This document shows positions 15,780-24,399 of a stretch of DNA of 39,524 bases, in pieces. The first letter of the stretch is position 1; every line of letters starts with the position of its first letter. The notes below the pieces were generated by a model. That model did no database searches, was not told the DNA's origin, and was given only the letters and a program-made list of their open reading frames with translations. The DNA lies in the NCBI GenBank assembly GCA_017622135.1, contig JAGARR010000026.1, positions 1 through 39,524 on the forward strand. Reading direction: 5' to 3'. Made by a program: the position numbers and the translations under genes. This DNA comes from Spirochaetaceae bacterium (GTDB lineage Bacteria > Spirochaetota > Spirochaetia > Treponematales > Treponemataceae).

Positions 15780-16175
15780 ATGGGAAATGAGAAGAAGGTG
15801 AGTGAAGAGGAGCTGGTGGAAAAATACCAGCAGCACTTTGACAAGAACATGGCCATGAAGCTGTTGGTGAAGCTCAGGAAGGCAACCCGCAACAAGCCGA
15901 AGGTGATTGCCGGGACTGTGGGTGGAATTGTTACCTCACTGGGAAAACTGCTTTCCGCCCTGGACAACCCGGCGACACCTACCCACATGAAGGCGCTCAT
16001 CATCGGTGCAATCGGCTATATCCTGCTTCCATTGGACTTGATTCCCGACATTACCCCAGGCATTGGATATGCGGACGACTTGGCGAGTGTGGCGGGAGTG
16101 GTGGCTGCTATAGGCATCTACAGTGACTTTAGCCTCGAAAAATTGGATGCCTACATAGATCAATTGGAGGGCTAG
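15780..16175 (+). CDS. DUF1232 (YkvA-like) family protein
   Basis: The 131-aa protein carries the DUF1232 signature IGYILLPLDLIPDITPGIGYADDLA at about residues 77-101, inside a predicted hydrophobic hairpin (MKALIIGAIGYILLPLDLIP, then LASVAGVVAAIGIY). The N terminus is charged and helical (SEEELVEKYQQHFDKNMAMK). DUF1232 proteins are small membrane-associated proteins of unknown function. ATG 15780 with GGAGG 8 nt upstream is chosen over an open frame beginning at 15738. Its stop is followed after 2 nt by the next start codon, so it forms an operon with the Cys-rich protein. Confidence 0.85.
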   Translation: MGNEKKVSEEELVEKYQQHFDKNMAMKLLVKLRKATRNKPKVIAGTVGGIVTSLGKLLSALDNPATPTHMKALIIGAIGYILLPLDLIPDITPGIGYADDLASVAGVVAAIGIYSDFSLEKLDAYIDQLEG

Positions 16176-16177
16176 AA

Positions 16178-16405
16178 ATGAAATGCCGGTATTGTGCAGA
16201 AAACCTGCGGGTGGTGAACGAGAAGCTGCTTTCCTCATACGGAGAGAAGTGTCTTGGAAATCCCGCTGGTTTTCATGTGGCTGTGTCTGACGGGGTTATC
16301 TGTGTGTACTGCGGGAATTCCGTGAAATCCCAAAATTACAAGCCCCACACGAAATACGGAACCTCTTGCAAGAACTCCCCAACGGGAATGCATTGCCTCC
16401 AGTGA
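16178..16405 (+). CDS. Small Cys-rich, probably zinc-binding protein with duplicated motif
   Basis: The 75-aa protein consists of two copies of one unit: CRYCAENL..., YGEKCLGNPAGFH, then CVYCGNSV..., YGTSCKNSPTGMH. Each has CxxC plus a third Cys and a His at the same spacing, consistent with one zinc site per unit (C-C-C-H). I know no function for it. GGAGGG inside the end of the DUF1232 gene serves as ribosome site, and the start codon is 2 nt after that gene's stop, implying translational coupling. A hairpin follows the gene. Confidence 0.75.
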   Translation: MKCRYCAENLRVVNEKLLSSYGEKCLGNPAGFHVAVSDGVICVYCGNSVKSQNYKPHTKYGTSCKNSPTGMHCLQ

Positions 16406-16410
16406 CAGGT

Positions 16411-16432
16411 GGCTCGCCCATGTAGGCGAGCC
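16411..16432. terminator. Hairpin between convergent genes
   Basis: GGCTCGCC (16411-16418) and GGCGAGCC (16425-16432) form an 8-bp GC-rich stem with a 6-nt loop, lying between the convergent Cys-rich and thioredoxin genes. T-tracts are poor on both sides, so bidirectional termination is plausible but not certain. Confidence 0.6.
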
Positions 16433-16446
16433 TATAGGTTTGAGTT

Positions 16447-17088
16447 TTAGTTTCCCCCGCTCATCATGGAGATTCCCTGCTCCAGGTGGGCCGCTGTAAT
16501 GGCTCCGGCGGCATAGGCCACCAGGTTGCCTTGGGCATTGATGAAGTAGGTGGTGGGGATGGCGCTGACACCGTAGGTGATGGCGGCCTCCTGCTCCGTA
16601 TCAAAGTAGACGGGGAAGGTGTAGCCCTGGTCTGCAATGTACTTTTCTGCCGTGGCGATGGTCTCACGGCCGCCGTCGGTCATGTTCACCATCATAAACT
16701 GGATGTCGTCGCCGTGCTCCTTGTAGGCCGCCTCAAAGTCCGGCATCTCGGCCTTGCAGGGCGGGCACCAGCTGGCCCAGAAGTTTACGATGACGGGCTT
16801 TCCCACCAGGTCATGGAGGGCCACCTGCTTGCCAGCCGTGTCCTGCACCGTGAAGTTGGGGGCCTTGGTGTCTGGGGCCTCTTCCTGGCCGGCGGTGGCA
16901 TTGTTTGATACGGGCTGGGCCGTCGGTGTCTGGCCAGCGCCAGCATTGCTGACACTGCCCGGCTCCTGGGTGACGACCATGGTCTCCGGGGCGAAGGCGG
17001 GGGCCAGCTTTTCGTAGAGGATGGCCGCTGCGGCTACCACCAACAGGATGACTCCTGCAGTGATGGCAACCCGTGTCTGTTTCTTCAT
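16447..17088 (-). CDS. TlpA-like membrane-anchored thioredoxin
   Basis: The 213-aa protein has a short basic start (MKKQTR) and one membrane segment or signal anchor (VAITAGVILLVVAAAAILY). A proline/threonine/alanine-rich linker follows, then an AhpC-TSA/thioredoxin domain from about residue 80. The domain shows PVIVNFWASWCPPCKAEMPD with the CPPC redox centre, then YGVSAIPTTYFINAQG with the cis-proline. It would act outside the cytoplasmic membrane as a thiol reductant. ATG 17088 with AGGAGT upstream is chosen; the longer open frame adds unrelated sequence. It lies 71 nt after ccdA, which normally supplies electrons to such thioredoxins, and near the lipoprotein MsrAB gene, a likely target. 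Confidence 0.92.
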   Translation of the reverse strand: MKKQTRVAITAGVILLVVAAAAILYEKLAPAFAPETMVVTQEPGSVSNAGAGQTPTAQPVSNNATAGQEEAPDTKAPNFTVQDTAGKQVALHDLVGKPVIVNFWASWCPPCKAEMPDFEAAYKEHGDDIQFMMVNMTDGGRETIATAEKYIADQGYTFPVYFDTEQEAAITYGVSAIPTTYFINAQGNLVAYAAGAITAAHLEQGISMMSGGN

Positions 17089-17159
17089 TGTGGTACTCCT
17101 TTGAATAAAAATAATCCTTAATGGCCGTAGTTTCGTTCTGTCTTTCGGCCTGTCATGGT

Positions 17160-17837
17160 TTAGCTCAAGAGTGTGAGGAATCTGCTCATCAGACCGCTCA
17201 TCATCAGAATGCCTATGAGCACCAAAAGGATACCACAAATCCTGTTGATGAGGGAATAGTGCTGCTTGATGAAGTTGAAGGTGGATTTCAGGTTGTCCAG
17301 CAGCAGGGCACTGGCCACAAATGGGATGCCCAGTCCCGCCGAATAGCACAGCAGCATCAGGATGCCGGTGCTAGCCTGCCCCTGCTGGGATGCCAGCATC
17401 AGGGCCGAGCCTAGGAATGCTCCCACGCAGGGTGTCCAGCCGATGGAGAATACCATGCCGAACAGTACAGCGGAAAAGAAGCCCAACTCTCGTCCCGCCA
17501 GTGCATTGGAGCCGCCTCGAAAGAGCTGGAGCTTCACCACACCGAGGAAATTCAGACCGAAGAATACTACGATAGCGCCGGTAATCAGATTCACTATGGT
17601 CTGATGGCGGCGCAGCAGTCCTCCCAGGGTTCCCGCTAAGGCGCCCATCAGTACAAAGACTAGGGTGAAGCCCAGCACAAAGCCCAAGGCGTTCCGCAGG
17701 GTTCTGGCGGTGGCGGCGCGGCTGTCCTCCTGGCTCTGGTTCCCAGCGAAGTAGGACAGGTAGATGGGCAGCATGGGCAGCAGGCAGGGGGAGATGAAGG
17801 TGATGATGCCCTCCAAAAAGGCGATGAAGAATTCCAT
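17160..17837 (-). CDS. ccdA: CcdA-type transmembrane thiol reductase (DsbD family)
   Basis: The 225-aa protein is hydrophobic with six predicted membrane segments. The two conserved redox cysteines sit in ISPCLLPMLP (helix 1) and GWTPCVGAFLGS (helix 4), the hallmark of the CcdA/DsbD membrane domain. It carries reducing equivalents from cytoplasmic thioredoxin across the membrane to extracytoplasmic thioredoxin-like partners. It is followed on the same strand by the TlpA-like gene (71-nt gap). GAGGT lies about 11 nt before the ATG. A GTGATTCAATCAC dyad (17900-17912) lies upstream and could be an operator. Confidence 0.93.
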   Translation of the reverse strand: MEFFIAFLEGIITFISPCLLPMLPIYLSYFAGNQSQEDSRAATARTLRNALGFVLGFTLVFVLMGALAGTLGGLLRRHQTIVNLITGAIVVFFGLNFLGVVKLQLFRGGSNALAGRELGFFSAVLFGMVFSIGWTPCVGAFLGSALMLASQQGQASTGILMLLCYSAGLGIPFVASALLLDNLKSTFNFIKQHYSLINRICGILLVLIGILMMSGLMSRFLTLLS

Positions 17838-17899
17838 AGTTTGTCTAACCTCGCTGATATGGTTTCTATAAAGTATACAATAAAATGAGATTTAAATCC

Positions 17900-17912
17900 G
17901 TGATTCAATCAC
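17900..17912. promoter_or_regulatory. Palindrome upstream of ccdA
   Basis: GTGATTCAATCAC is a 13-bp palindrome with a single central base, located 63 bp before the ccdA start and 23 bp after the mcp stop. It could bind a regulator of ccdA-tlpA or belong to the mcp 3' region. Confidence 0.35.
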
Positions 17913-17934
17913 CGGGATGGGTGAACAGGGCAGT

Positions 17935-19833
17935 TCATTCCACCTTGAAGGTGCTGACGGCCACAGATAACTTCTGAATGTTTGCGTCGTTGTTTGCTGC
18001 CAAGCCATTCACATTCTGAACGGAGGCGTTAATCTGGCTGATTCCTGCCGTCATCTCCCTCATGCTGCTGGTGATGCTGTTGGTCAGCTGGTTCAGATGG
18101 GTCATCTCCTGCACAACGGCCTCGCTTCCCTCCAGCATTTCCTCCGAGCCCTCCCGAACCTTCTGTGTTGCGGCATTGATGTCCCGGATGGCCGCCATCA
18201 CCTCCTGACTGCCGGAATTCTGCTCCTGCATGGCCAGATTCATTTCGGTGCTCATCTGCATGATGCTTTCCGAGAGGTTGTGGATGGCGTTGAATTTGTC
18301 CTCGACGGTGCGGGTCGCCTGGTTCAGGCTGTTGATGTCTCCTCCCAGACTCTTCAGGGTGGAGGTGATGGCCTTTCCCTGGCTGCTGGATTCTTCCGCC
18401 AGCTTTCGGATTTCATCGGCAACAACGGCAAATCCCTGTCCTGCTTCCCCGGCGTGGGCTGCCTCAATGGCGGCATTCATGGCCAGCAGGTTGGTCTGGC
18501 TTGCGATGTGCTGGATGATGCCCGATGCCTCCATCAGTCCGCCTGAAGCCTCGTTTATCCTGTGGGTGACGGCGGTGGCGTTTGTAACCGTGTCCTTGCC
18601 GCTGTTGGTTGCATTCGCCAGCTCTCCAATCATCTCTCCGCTCCTTTCCAGAGTACGTGATATCGAGGCTATGTTCGCAAGCATCTCCTCGATGGAGGCG
18701 GAGGACTGGGTGACACTGGCGGACTGGGCGATGATGCTTTCTCCCAGCTTTCTGATGGTCTCGATAATCTGCTGCACCGTGGCCGTCATTTCGGTGACGC
18801 TGGCAGACTGGCTGAGAACCTCCTCCTGCACACTGGAGACATTCCCTTCGATCTGGTGCATGGCAACGGCCGTATCCGTCATGCTCCGGCTCAATTCTTG
18901 GCCTGACTCGGAAAGGTTCTTTGCCGATGACTTGATGTCCATAATCAGGACCTTCAGGTTGTCCACCGTGCTGTTGAAGTCGGCGAACATTCGCCCCACC
19001 TCGTTCCGGGAGGAGACCTCCAATGAGGTGGTCAGGTTGCCCGTGCTGAGACTTTCAAGTGCGGAGGAGGTCTTGAGGATTGGCCTGACCATGGTCTTTC
19101 GCAGGAACAGGACAAAATACAGGGCAAATACGACAGTCAGCAGCACCATGATGAACATGACTGTCTGGTACAGGAATATCCGTCTGTTCATGGCCGTGCT
19201 GGTCTCGAATGTTTGCAGGGTGATATCGGAGATGAGGCTGTCTATGGGCTGGAGGATGTTGTGGGTGCTGTGGTTGTAGCTGTCGCTGGTGATGACCCGT
19301 ACCGCAAAGTCCTGTACTGTCTCGTCGGGCAGCATTCGATGTGGCCCCGCTACATAGCGCCCTTGTCTCAGTGATTCCATGAGCTGCTGCTCTGTCTTTG
19401 CCAGCTCGTCGGAGAGGACGAGGGCCTGCTCTATGACAGCAAATTCTTCCTGGGAGAAGTCAAGCTGGTGCAGCAAGTCAATCAGGGAATGGGTCTCTCC
19501 AGAAAACATCACATTCGTGGGGCGGGGTGACTGTCCGCTGCGCCAATCTACTATGTCGTAATAGTTCGTGTAGTGGTTGGTGGCGGTTCCACCAGTCGCC
19601 ACATACATGCGGCAGGCATTGGTCAGGTCATCTGAGCTTTGGCGTACCTCGTTTGCCAGCAATTGACAGACATTAGCCCGCTCCTGATTCTCGACAATGT
19701 CGTTCAGTGTCATCCGAATCAAAACAATCATGACCATGATGATGGCCATAAAAAGCATCAAGCTGGCCGATCTGAGGACAAAGCTCTTGAGGAGGGAGGT
19801 TCCCCTTGAGGCAGAGAGGACAGATAAATCCAT
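17935..19833 (-). CDS. Methyl-accepting chemotaxis protein
   Basis: The 632-aa chemoreceptor has a first membrane segment at about residues 22-45 ([18 protein letters not shown]), an extracytoplasmic helical sensor region to about 215, a second membrane segment ([20 protein letters not shown]) and a HAMP domain (about 245-295). A long coiled-coil signalling domain follows, with the conserved hairpin tip [20 protein letters not shown] and [16 protein letters not shown]. It signals to CheA/CheW. No C-terminal CheR-binding pentapeptide is present. Start 19833 is favoured because AGGAGT precedes it; the frame continues 7 codons further. It is divergent from the msrAB gene. The ligand cannot be read from the sequence. 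Confidence 0.93.
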   Translation of the reverse strand: MDLSVLSASRGTSLLKSFVLRSASLMLFMAIIMVMIVLIRMTLNDIVENQERANVCQLLANEVRQSSDDLTNACRMYVATGGTATNHYTNYYDIVDWRSGQSPRPTNVMFSGETHSLIDLLHQLDFSQEEFAVIEQALVLSDELAKTEQQLMESLRQGRYVAGPHRMLPDETVQDFAVRVITSDSYNHSTHNILQPIDSLISDITLQTFETSTAMNRRIFLYQTVMFIMVLLTVVFALYFVLFLRKTMVRPILKTSSALESLSTGNLTTSLEVSSRNEVGRMFADFNSTVDNLKVLIMDIKSSAKNLSESGQELSRSMTDTAVAMHQIEGNVSSVQEEVLSQSASVTEMTATVQQIIETIRKLGESIIAQSASVTQSSASIEEMLANIASISRTLERSGEMIGELANATNSGKDTVTNATAVTHRINEASGGLMEASGIIQHIASQTNLLAMNAAIEAAHAGEAGQGFAVVADEIRKLAEESSSQGKAITSTLKSLGGDINSLNQATRTVEDKFNAIHNLSESIMQMSTEMNLAMQEQNSGSQEVMAAIRDINAATQKVREGSEEMLEGSEAVVQEMTHLNQLTNSITSSMREMTAGISQINASVQNVNGLAANNDANIQKLSVAVSTFKVE

Positions 19834-19949
19834 TGGTACTCCTTGTTCACCCACAGTACAACCAGCGAATTGTAAAATGGTGTGAGAATGATATATTTGT
19901 AAAACATGGAGTTATCTGGAGAGGTTACATGAATTCGAGGTTTTTCTTT

Positions 19950-19978
19950 TTGACAATGGGATAAAAATCCTTTAAGAT
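19950..19978 (+). promoter_or_regulatory. Promoter of msrAB
   Basis: A perfect TTGACA (19950-19955) is followed after 17 bp by TAAGAT (19973-19978), giving a leader of about 60 nt. Confidence 0.7.
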
Positions 19979-20047
19979 TGAGTGGTGCCGGTCCATGAGT
20001 GGCGGCGAATGGGACAGTGCAACGACTGTATCATACAAGGAGGTTTT

Positions 20048-21196
20048 ATGAGGTCTTCGATTTTTTCCCGCTGGATGTGTGTGCTGGTTATGGCCATCCT
20101 GCCGGGATTGGTAAGTTGTTTGGAGGAGGAGAATTTGACAGGAGTACAGGCTACAAGGGACGTTATGGAAGGAGAGGGCTCGGTCATCTATCTGGCAGGT
20201 GGCTGCTTTTGGGGCGTGGAGCAGTATTTTGCCCTGGTGCCCGGCGTGCTGGATGCCGTGTCCGGCTATGCCCAGGGCCACGTGAAGAATCCCAGCTACG
20301 AGGAGGTGTGCAGCGGAACCACCGGCCACACCGAGACAGTACGGGTGGTGTACGACCCTGGCAAGGTGAGTCTGGGGCATCTTCTAGAATTGTACTACGA
20401 CATCATCGATCCATACAGCCTCAACAAGCAGGGCAATGACCGTGGTACCCAGTACCGCACCGGCATCTACTACACGACGGAAGCTGACGGCGAGATTGCC
20501 CGGAAATTCATTGCGGAAAAACAGTCTGCCGTCAGCAAGAAGATTGTGGTGGAGGTGGAGCCGCTCACCGATTTCTGGGGGGCGGAAGACTATCACCAGG
20601 ACTACCTGGAGAAGAATCCCTTTGGCTACTGCCACATCGGCAGGGATAAATTCAGGAAGGCGGCCACCTCGGTGGACACAAGCCTGGTTCCCGACCTGAA
20701 GGCTGCGGCTGGCAAGACACCGGAGGTGAGCTCCCTGCCTTCCTTGGAGAAGGGGCGGTATGCACGGCCGAGCAACGCCGAGCTGAAGGAGAGCCTGACG
20801 GACCTGCAGTATGAGGTTGCGGTGAATGCCGCCACGGAGCGTCCCTTCTTCAACGAGTTCTGGGACAGCAAGGAGGAGGGGCTGTACGTGGACATCGCCA
20901 CCGGAGAGCCGCTGTTCCTTTCCACCGACAAGTTTGACTCAGGCTGCGGCTGGCCCAGCTTTACCAAGCCCATAGCCGAGGAGCTTATCACTGAGCTGGT
21001 GGACACTAGCTACGGAATGGTCCGCACTGAGGTTCGCAGCCGCAGCGGAGACATCCATCTGGGCCATGTCTTTGACGACGGTCCCATCGCTGCAGGCGGG
21101 CTGCGCTACTGCATCAACAGTGCCTCCCTGAGGTTTGTCCCCAAAAGCCAGATGGAGGCCGAGGGCTATGGAGACCTGCTTCCGCTGCTGAACTAA
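20048..21196 (+). CDS. msrAB: Lipoprotein bifunctional methionine sulfoxide reductase MsrA-MsrB
   Basis: The 382-aa protein starts with a lipoprotein signal ([15 protein letters not shown]). The MsrA domain (about 42-205) has GGCFWGVEQ with catalytic C53, the GTTGHTETV and [11 protein letters not shown] blocks and [10 protein letters not shown]. The MsrB domain (about 235-375) has [24 protein letters not shown] and [12 protein letters not shown] with catalytic C355. The CxxC zinc ligands of many MsrB proteins are absent, as in other non-zinc forms. It reduces both S- and R-methionine sulfoxide in envelope proteins. ATG 20048 has AGGAGGT 4 nt upstream. The nearby CcdA and TlpA-like genes are the likely electron supply, as in the pneumococcal CcdA/Etrx/MsrAB2 set. 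Confidence 0.95.
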   Translation: MRSSIFSRWMCVLVMAILPGLVSCLEEENLTGVQATRDVMEGEGSVIYLAGGCFWGVEQYFALVPGVLDAVSGYAQGHVKNPSYEEVCSGTTGHTETVRVVYDPGKVSLGHLLELYYDIIDPYSLNKQGNDRGTQYRTGIYYTTEADGEIARKFIAEKQSAVSKKIVVEVEPLTDFWGAEDYHQDYLEKNPFGYCHIGRDKFRKAATSVDTSLVPDLKAAAGKTPEVSSLPSLEKGRYARPSNAELKESLTDLQYEVAVNAATERPFFNEFWDSKEEGLYVDIATGEPLFLSTDKFDSGCGWPSFTKPIAEELITELVDTSYGMVRTEVRSRSGDIHLGHVFDDGPIAAGGLRYCINSASLRFVPKSQMEAEGYGDLLPLLN

Positions 21197-21312
21197 GGGA
21201 CAGCACTCCGTGACAGTATTTTTCTGTTTGTCAATTCATTAAATTTTTATCGAAATGTTGACAGGAGCTTGCTCGTTGAATATACTTGATTTGGGTGCAA
21301 GGAGGCCCCGCC

Positions 21313-22683
21313 ATGAAAAATATACATTTAAAATTATTCGTCATTTTGACTTCACTGGTTCTGGGGCTTGTTTCCTGCCAGATGGAGGAAGATGTTTTCC
21401 TTGGGGAATCGCTCCAGCAGGAGACAGCAGCCAAGGAGGATAAGGATTCCGCCAGCAGTGGGAAGCCTGTGGCCCAGACACCGGCAGCACAGACTCCGCC
21501 GCTGGCAGAAAAGGGTGAGGCTGCCGAATCCAACAAGCTGCCAGAGACGCAGAATACCCCTCCACCTACCCCTGATATAGTCTTAGGTGTGACGCAGGTT
21601 CGGGTTCAGTTTGACCCGGACACTGGTTTGTTCTACCACTCCGACGGTAGGGTGAACTCCAATCCCATCAACGTGGAGCTGACCACAGGATACACCGTCT
21701 CCCGCCCCGAGGCAGTTCCCTATAGGGAAGGGTACAAATTCCGGGGCTGGGTCCGTAGCTATCCCTACACCGGTCTCACCTTCACGGAGGATGACTTCTG
21801 GGATTTCGAGAAGACCATCCTGACCGAGGCCATCAGCCTCTATGCCTATTTTGAGGAATCGGACACTCCCGACCCGAAGCCGGAAATCGTGGCGGCTCCC
21901 TCCATCACCATCCCCGGCTATTCGGGCAATCTGCTTGACTTAGGACTGCAGCCCACTCCCATTCCAGCGGAAAAGCTGGACGCAAACGGAAGATACCGCC
22001 TGTTCAGCACTGGTGTCTCCAAGGAGGGTGGCTGGCTCAACAATCCCCAGTACAAGAACAACTGCTGGGCTACCTCCGCCGCCCAGATGATTTACTGGTA
22101 TCAGCAGCAGGTGGAGGCCATCTCCGGCTTTGACGGGACGGAGCGTCCTATGGAAACCACCGACAAGGTGCTTGAGATGCGGAATTACTTCGCCGACTGG
22201 AAGTTTGGGCAGGGAAGCCACATTTCCTGGGCCTTGGAAAAGTATTTCGATGACTTCTTCCGGCCAGACAGACGGCAGGACCTCCACCGTTACGGCGGCA
22301 ACAGTTCCCAGTACTTTACCCTGGAGACCCTTTCAGCCATCCTGTACAAGCATCTGAGCCGGGGTGACGTGGGAGGCATCTGCGGCTTTACCTTCGACGG
22401 CGGAAACCATGCCATGAACATCTACGGTGCGGAATTCGACAAGGATGGTCTGGTGACGGCACTCTACATCACCTCGTCTCCCACCCTTGACTCGGAGGAG
22501 AGGGTGGCAAGCCACACACCACGGCTCTACGAGAGCAGACGAACCGGAAAGCTCAACAGGGGCTCCCACGAATGGGTGGCCAACTACGAGTACCGGGGAG
22601 ATGACGGCTACCTCCGCACCAGCCAGCATCTTTTCAGCAGAGTTTGGTGCTTGGACTTCCTGAGCGTGGAGCGCTACAAATAA
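21313..22683 (+). CDS. IdeS/Mac-like cysteine protease lipoprotein with InlB B repeat
   Basis: The 456-aa protein has a lipoprotein signal (LFVILTSLVLGLVSC), a Pro/Thr/Glu-rich linker, and one InlB B-like repeat (about 95-180: YREGYKFRGWVRSYPYTG, ISLYAYF). From about residue 220 there is a domain resembling the IdeS/Mac IgG-cleaving peptidases. It has NNCWATSAAQMIYWYQQQ with presumed nucleophile C251, and GGNHAMNIYGAEFDKDG with H366. In IdeS, as I recall it, the text after the catalytic His region reads AIYVTDSD, containing the catalytic aspartates; here it is ALYITSSP, so both are missing. The protein is therefore either a diverged protease using another acid or a non-catalytic binder. GGAGG precedes ATG 21313. 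It is followed by a strong terminator and seems monocistronic. Confidence 0.78.
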   Translation: MKNIHLKLFVILTSLVLGLVSCQMEEDVFLGESLQQETAAKEDKDSASSGKPVAQTPAAQTPPLAEKGEAAESNKLPETQNTPPPTPDIVLGVTQVRVQFDPDTGLFYHSDGRVNSNPINVELTTGYTVSRPEAVPYREGYKFRGWVRSYPYTGLTFTEDDFWDFEKTILTEAISLYAYFEESDTPDPKPEIVAAPSITIPGYSGNLLDLGLQPTPIPAEKLDANGRYRLFSTGVSKEGGWLNNPQYKNNCWATSAAQMIYWYQQQVEAISGFDGTERPMETTDKVLEMRNYFADWKFGQGSHISWALEKYFDDFFRPDRRQDLHRYGGNSSQYFTLETLSAILYKHLSRGDVGGICGFTFDGGNHAMNIYGAEFDKDGLVTALYITSSPTLDSEERVASHTPRLYESRRTGKLNRGSHEWVANYEYRGDDGYLRTSQHLFSRVWCLDFLSVERYK

Positions 22684-22713
22684 CTCCCGCTACACAGGAA
22701 TAGCTGCAAAACT

Positions 22714-22750
22714 AAAAAGGGCTGCCCGCTCTTTCGGGACAGCCCTTTTT
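22714..22750. terminator. Bidirectional intrinsic terminator
   Basis: AAAAAGGGCTG (22714-22724) pairs with CAGCCCTTTTT (22740-22750), with an inner CCG/CGG helix. The A and T tracts at the stem base allow termination of both the IdeS-like gene (+) and hcp (-). Confidence 0.95.
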
Positions 22751-22755
22751 CTTTA

Positions 22756-24339
22756 TCAGGCGGTCTTGCCCAGGAACCTTGCCATGTCAGCCTCAACGGT
22801 GGTGGTGGGGCCGATGTTGAAGTTCTCTACTAGGAAATTCAGCACGTTGGGGGAGATGAAGGCTGGCAGGCTGGGGCCAAGGATGATGTTCTTGATGCCC
22901 AGGTGCAGCAGGGTCAACAGGATGCAGGCGGCCTTCTGCTCGTACCAGGACAGCACCAGTGACAGGGGCAGCTCGTTCACGCCGCACTGGAACACCTCGG
23001 AGAGGGCCAGGGCCACCTTGATGGCTCCGTAGGCGTCGTTGCACTGTCCCATGTCCAGGATGCGGGGAATGCCGGCTATGGAGCCGATGTCCAGGTCATT
23101 GAAGCGGAACTTGCCGCAGGCCAGGGTCAGAATCATGGTGTCGGCAGGAGCCTGCTTTACAAAGTCGGTGAAGTAGTTGCGGCCGGGCTTGGCTCCGTCG
23201 CAGCCGCCCACCAGGAAGAAGTGCTTGATGGCTCCAGCCTTCACGCCCTCCACCACCTTGTCGGCCACGGAGAGAACGGTTCCATGTCCGAATCCGGTGG
23301 TCACCTTGGTGCCGCCGTTGATGCCGGTGAAGGTGGTGTCCTCCTTGTAGCCGCCCAGCTCCAGCGCCTTGTTGATGACGGGGGTGAAGTCCTTGTCCTG
23401 GCCGATATGCACCAGACCGGGATAGGAGACAACCTCGGTGGTGAAGATGCGGTCGTGGTAGCTGGGGCGGGTGGGCATGATGCAGTTGGTGGTGAACAGC
23501 ACGGGGGCGGGGATGTTGTCGAACTCCTTCTGCTGGTTCTGCCAGGCGGTGCCGAAGTTGCCCTTCAGGTGGGGATACTTCTTCAGCTCAGGGTAACCGT
23601 GGCCGGGCAGCATCTCGCCGTGGGTGTAGACGTTCACGCCCTTGCCCTCGGTCTGCTCCAGGAGCTTTTTCAGGTCGTAGAGGTCGTGGCCGCTGATGAC
23701 GATGAAGGGGCCCTTCTCCACGGTGAGGCTCACCTCGGTGGGGACGGGGGTGCCGTAGGTCTCGCAGTTGGCCCTGTCCAAGAGCTCCATGCAGATGAAG
23801 TTGATCTCACCCACCTTCATGCACATGGGCAGAAGGTCGTCCATGGTGTTCTTGTCCGCCATGGTCACCAATGCCTCGTAGAAGCACTGGGCAACCCGCT
23901 TGTCGGTGTAGCCCAGCACGGCGGCGTGGTAGCCGTAGGCAGCCATGCCCCGCAGTCCGAAGAGAATCAGTGACTTCAGGGACTTGATGTCCTCGTTGTC
24001 GCCGTGCCACATGGCCTCCAGGTCGTAGTCGGGAGCCGTGCCGCACTGGCAGCCGTCGGCAAGGCGGAGGGTTTCCTGATGAATCTTTTCGATGAGGGCC
24101 CTTTCGGTCTCTGGGTTGAAGCTGACGTTGGTGACAGTGGTGAACAGTCCCTCCAGCATCAGCCAGTCAGTCTTTTCGGTGACGGCATCGGGCTTCTTGA
24201 GGGCAACCCGTGACAGGTTCACCAAGGCACCGGTAATCTTGTCCTGCAAGTTGGCGGACTCTTCCTTCTTTCCGCAAACTCCCACGCTTCCTGCACAGCT
24301 CTTTCCGCCGGCGGTCTGCTCGCACTGATAACAAAACAT
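22756..24339 (-). CDS. hcp: Hydroxylamine reductase (hybrid-cluster protein)
   Basis: The 527-aa protein is a short-type Hcp. The N-terminal cysteines MFCYQCEQTAGGKSCAG and VGVCGK bind the cubane cluster. The hybrid-cluster ligands fall in HGEMLPGHGYPELKKY, FTTNCIMP, VGGCDGAKPGRNYF, LACGKFRFN and later conserved segments. Hcp reduces hydroxylamine in vitro and in vivo acts mainly as an NO reductase under anaerobic nitrosative stress. AGGAGG lies 5 nt before the ATG. It follows the ferredoxin-like gene by 60 nt, the gap holding a small hairpin; the two are probably one operon, with the ferredoxin-like protein as electron donor. Confidence 0.96.
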   Translation of the reverse strand: MFCYQCEQTAGGKSCAGSVGVCGKKEESANLQDKITGALVNLSRVALKKPDAVTEKTDWLMLEGLFTTVTNVSFNPETERALIEKIHQETLRLADGCQCGTAPDYDLEAMWHGDNEDIKSLKSLILFGLRGMAAYGYHAAVLGYTDKRVAQCFYEALVTMADKNTMDDLLPMCMKVGEINFICMELLDRANCETYGTPVPTEVSLTVEKGPFIVISGHDLYDLKKLLEQTEGKGVNVYTHGEMLPGHGYPELKKYPHLKGNFGTAWQNQQKEFDNIPAPVLFTTNCIMPTRPSYHDRIFTTEVVSYPGLVHIGQDKDFTPVINKALELGGYKEDTTFTGINGGTKVTTGFGHGTVLSVADKVVEGVKAGAIKHFFLVGGCDGAKPGRNYFTDFVKQAPADTMILTLACGKFRFNDLDIGSIAGIPRILDMGQCNDAYGAIKVALALSEVFQCGVNELPLSLVLSWYEQKAACILLTLLHLGIKNIILGPSLPAFISPNVLNFLVENFNIGPTTTVEADMARFLGKTA

Positions 24340-24367
24340 GTTATCCTCCTTGTGTTGGTTGTGTTTG

Positions 24368-24384
24368 GACTCCCTAGGGGAGCC
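24368..24384 (-). repeat. Small hairpin between the ferredoxin and hcp genes
   Basis: CTCCC (24370-24374) pairs with GGGAG (24378-24382), with flanking GG/CC. It lies in the 60-nt intercistronic gap and may adjust mRNA stability or relative expression. Confidence 0.4.
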
Positions 24385-24399
24385 CGGTATGGTGTGTTG

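Noticed and set aside
23221..23973. Long plus-strand frame opposite hcp, and similar long frames opposite nrdA, cimA, addA and addB
   Set aside because: They are shadows of GC-rich genes, with His/Val/Leu-rich composition and no start signals or known domains.
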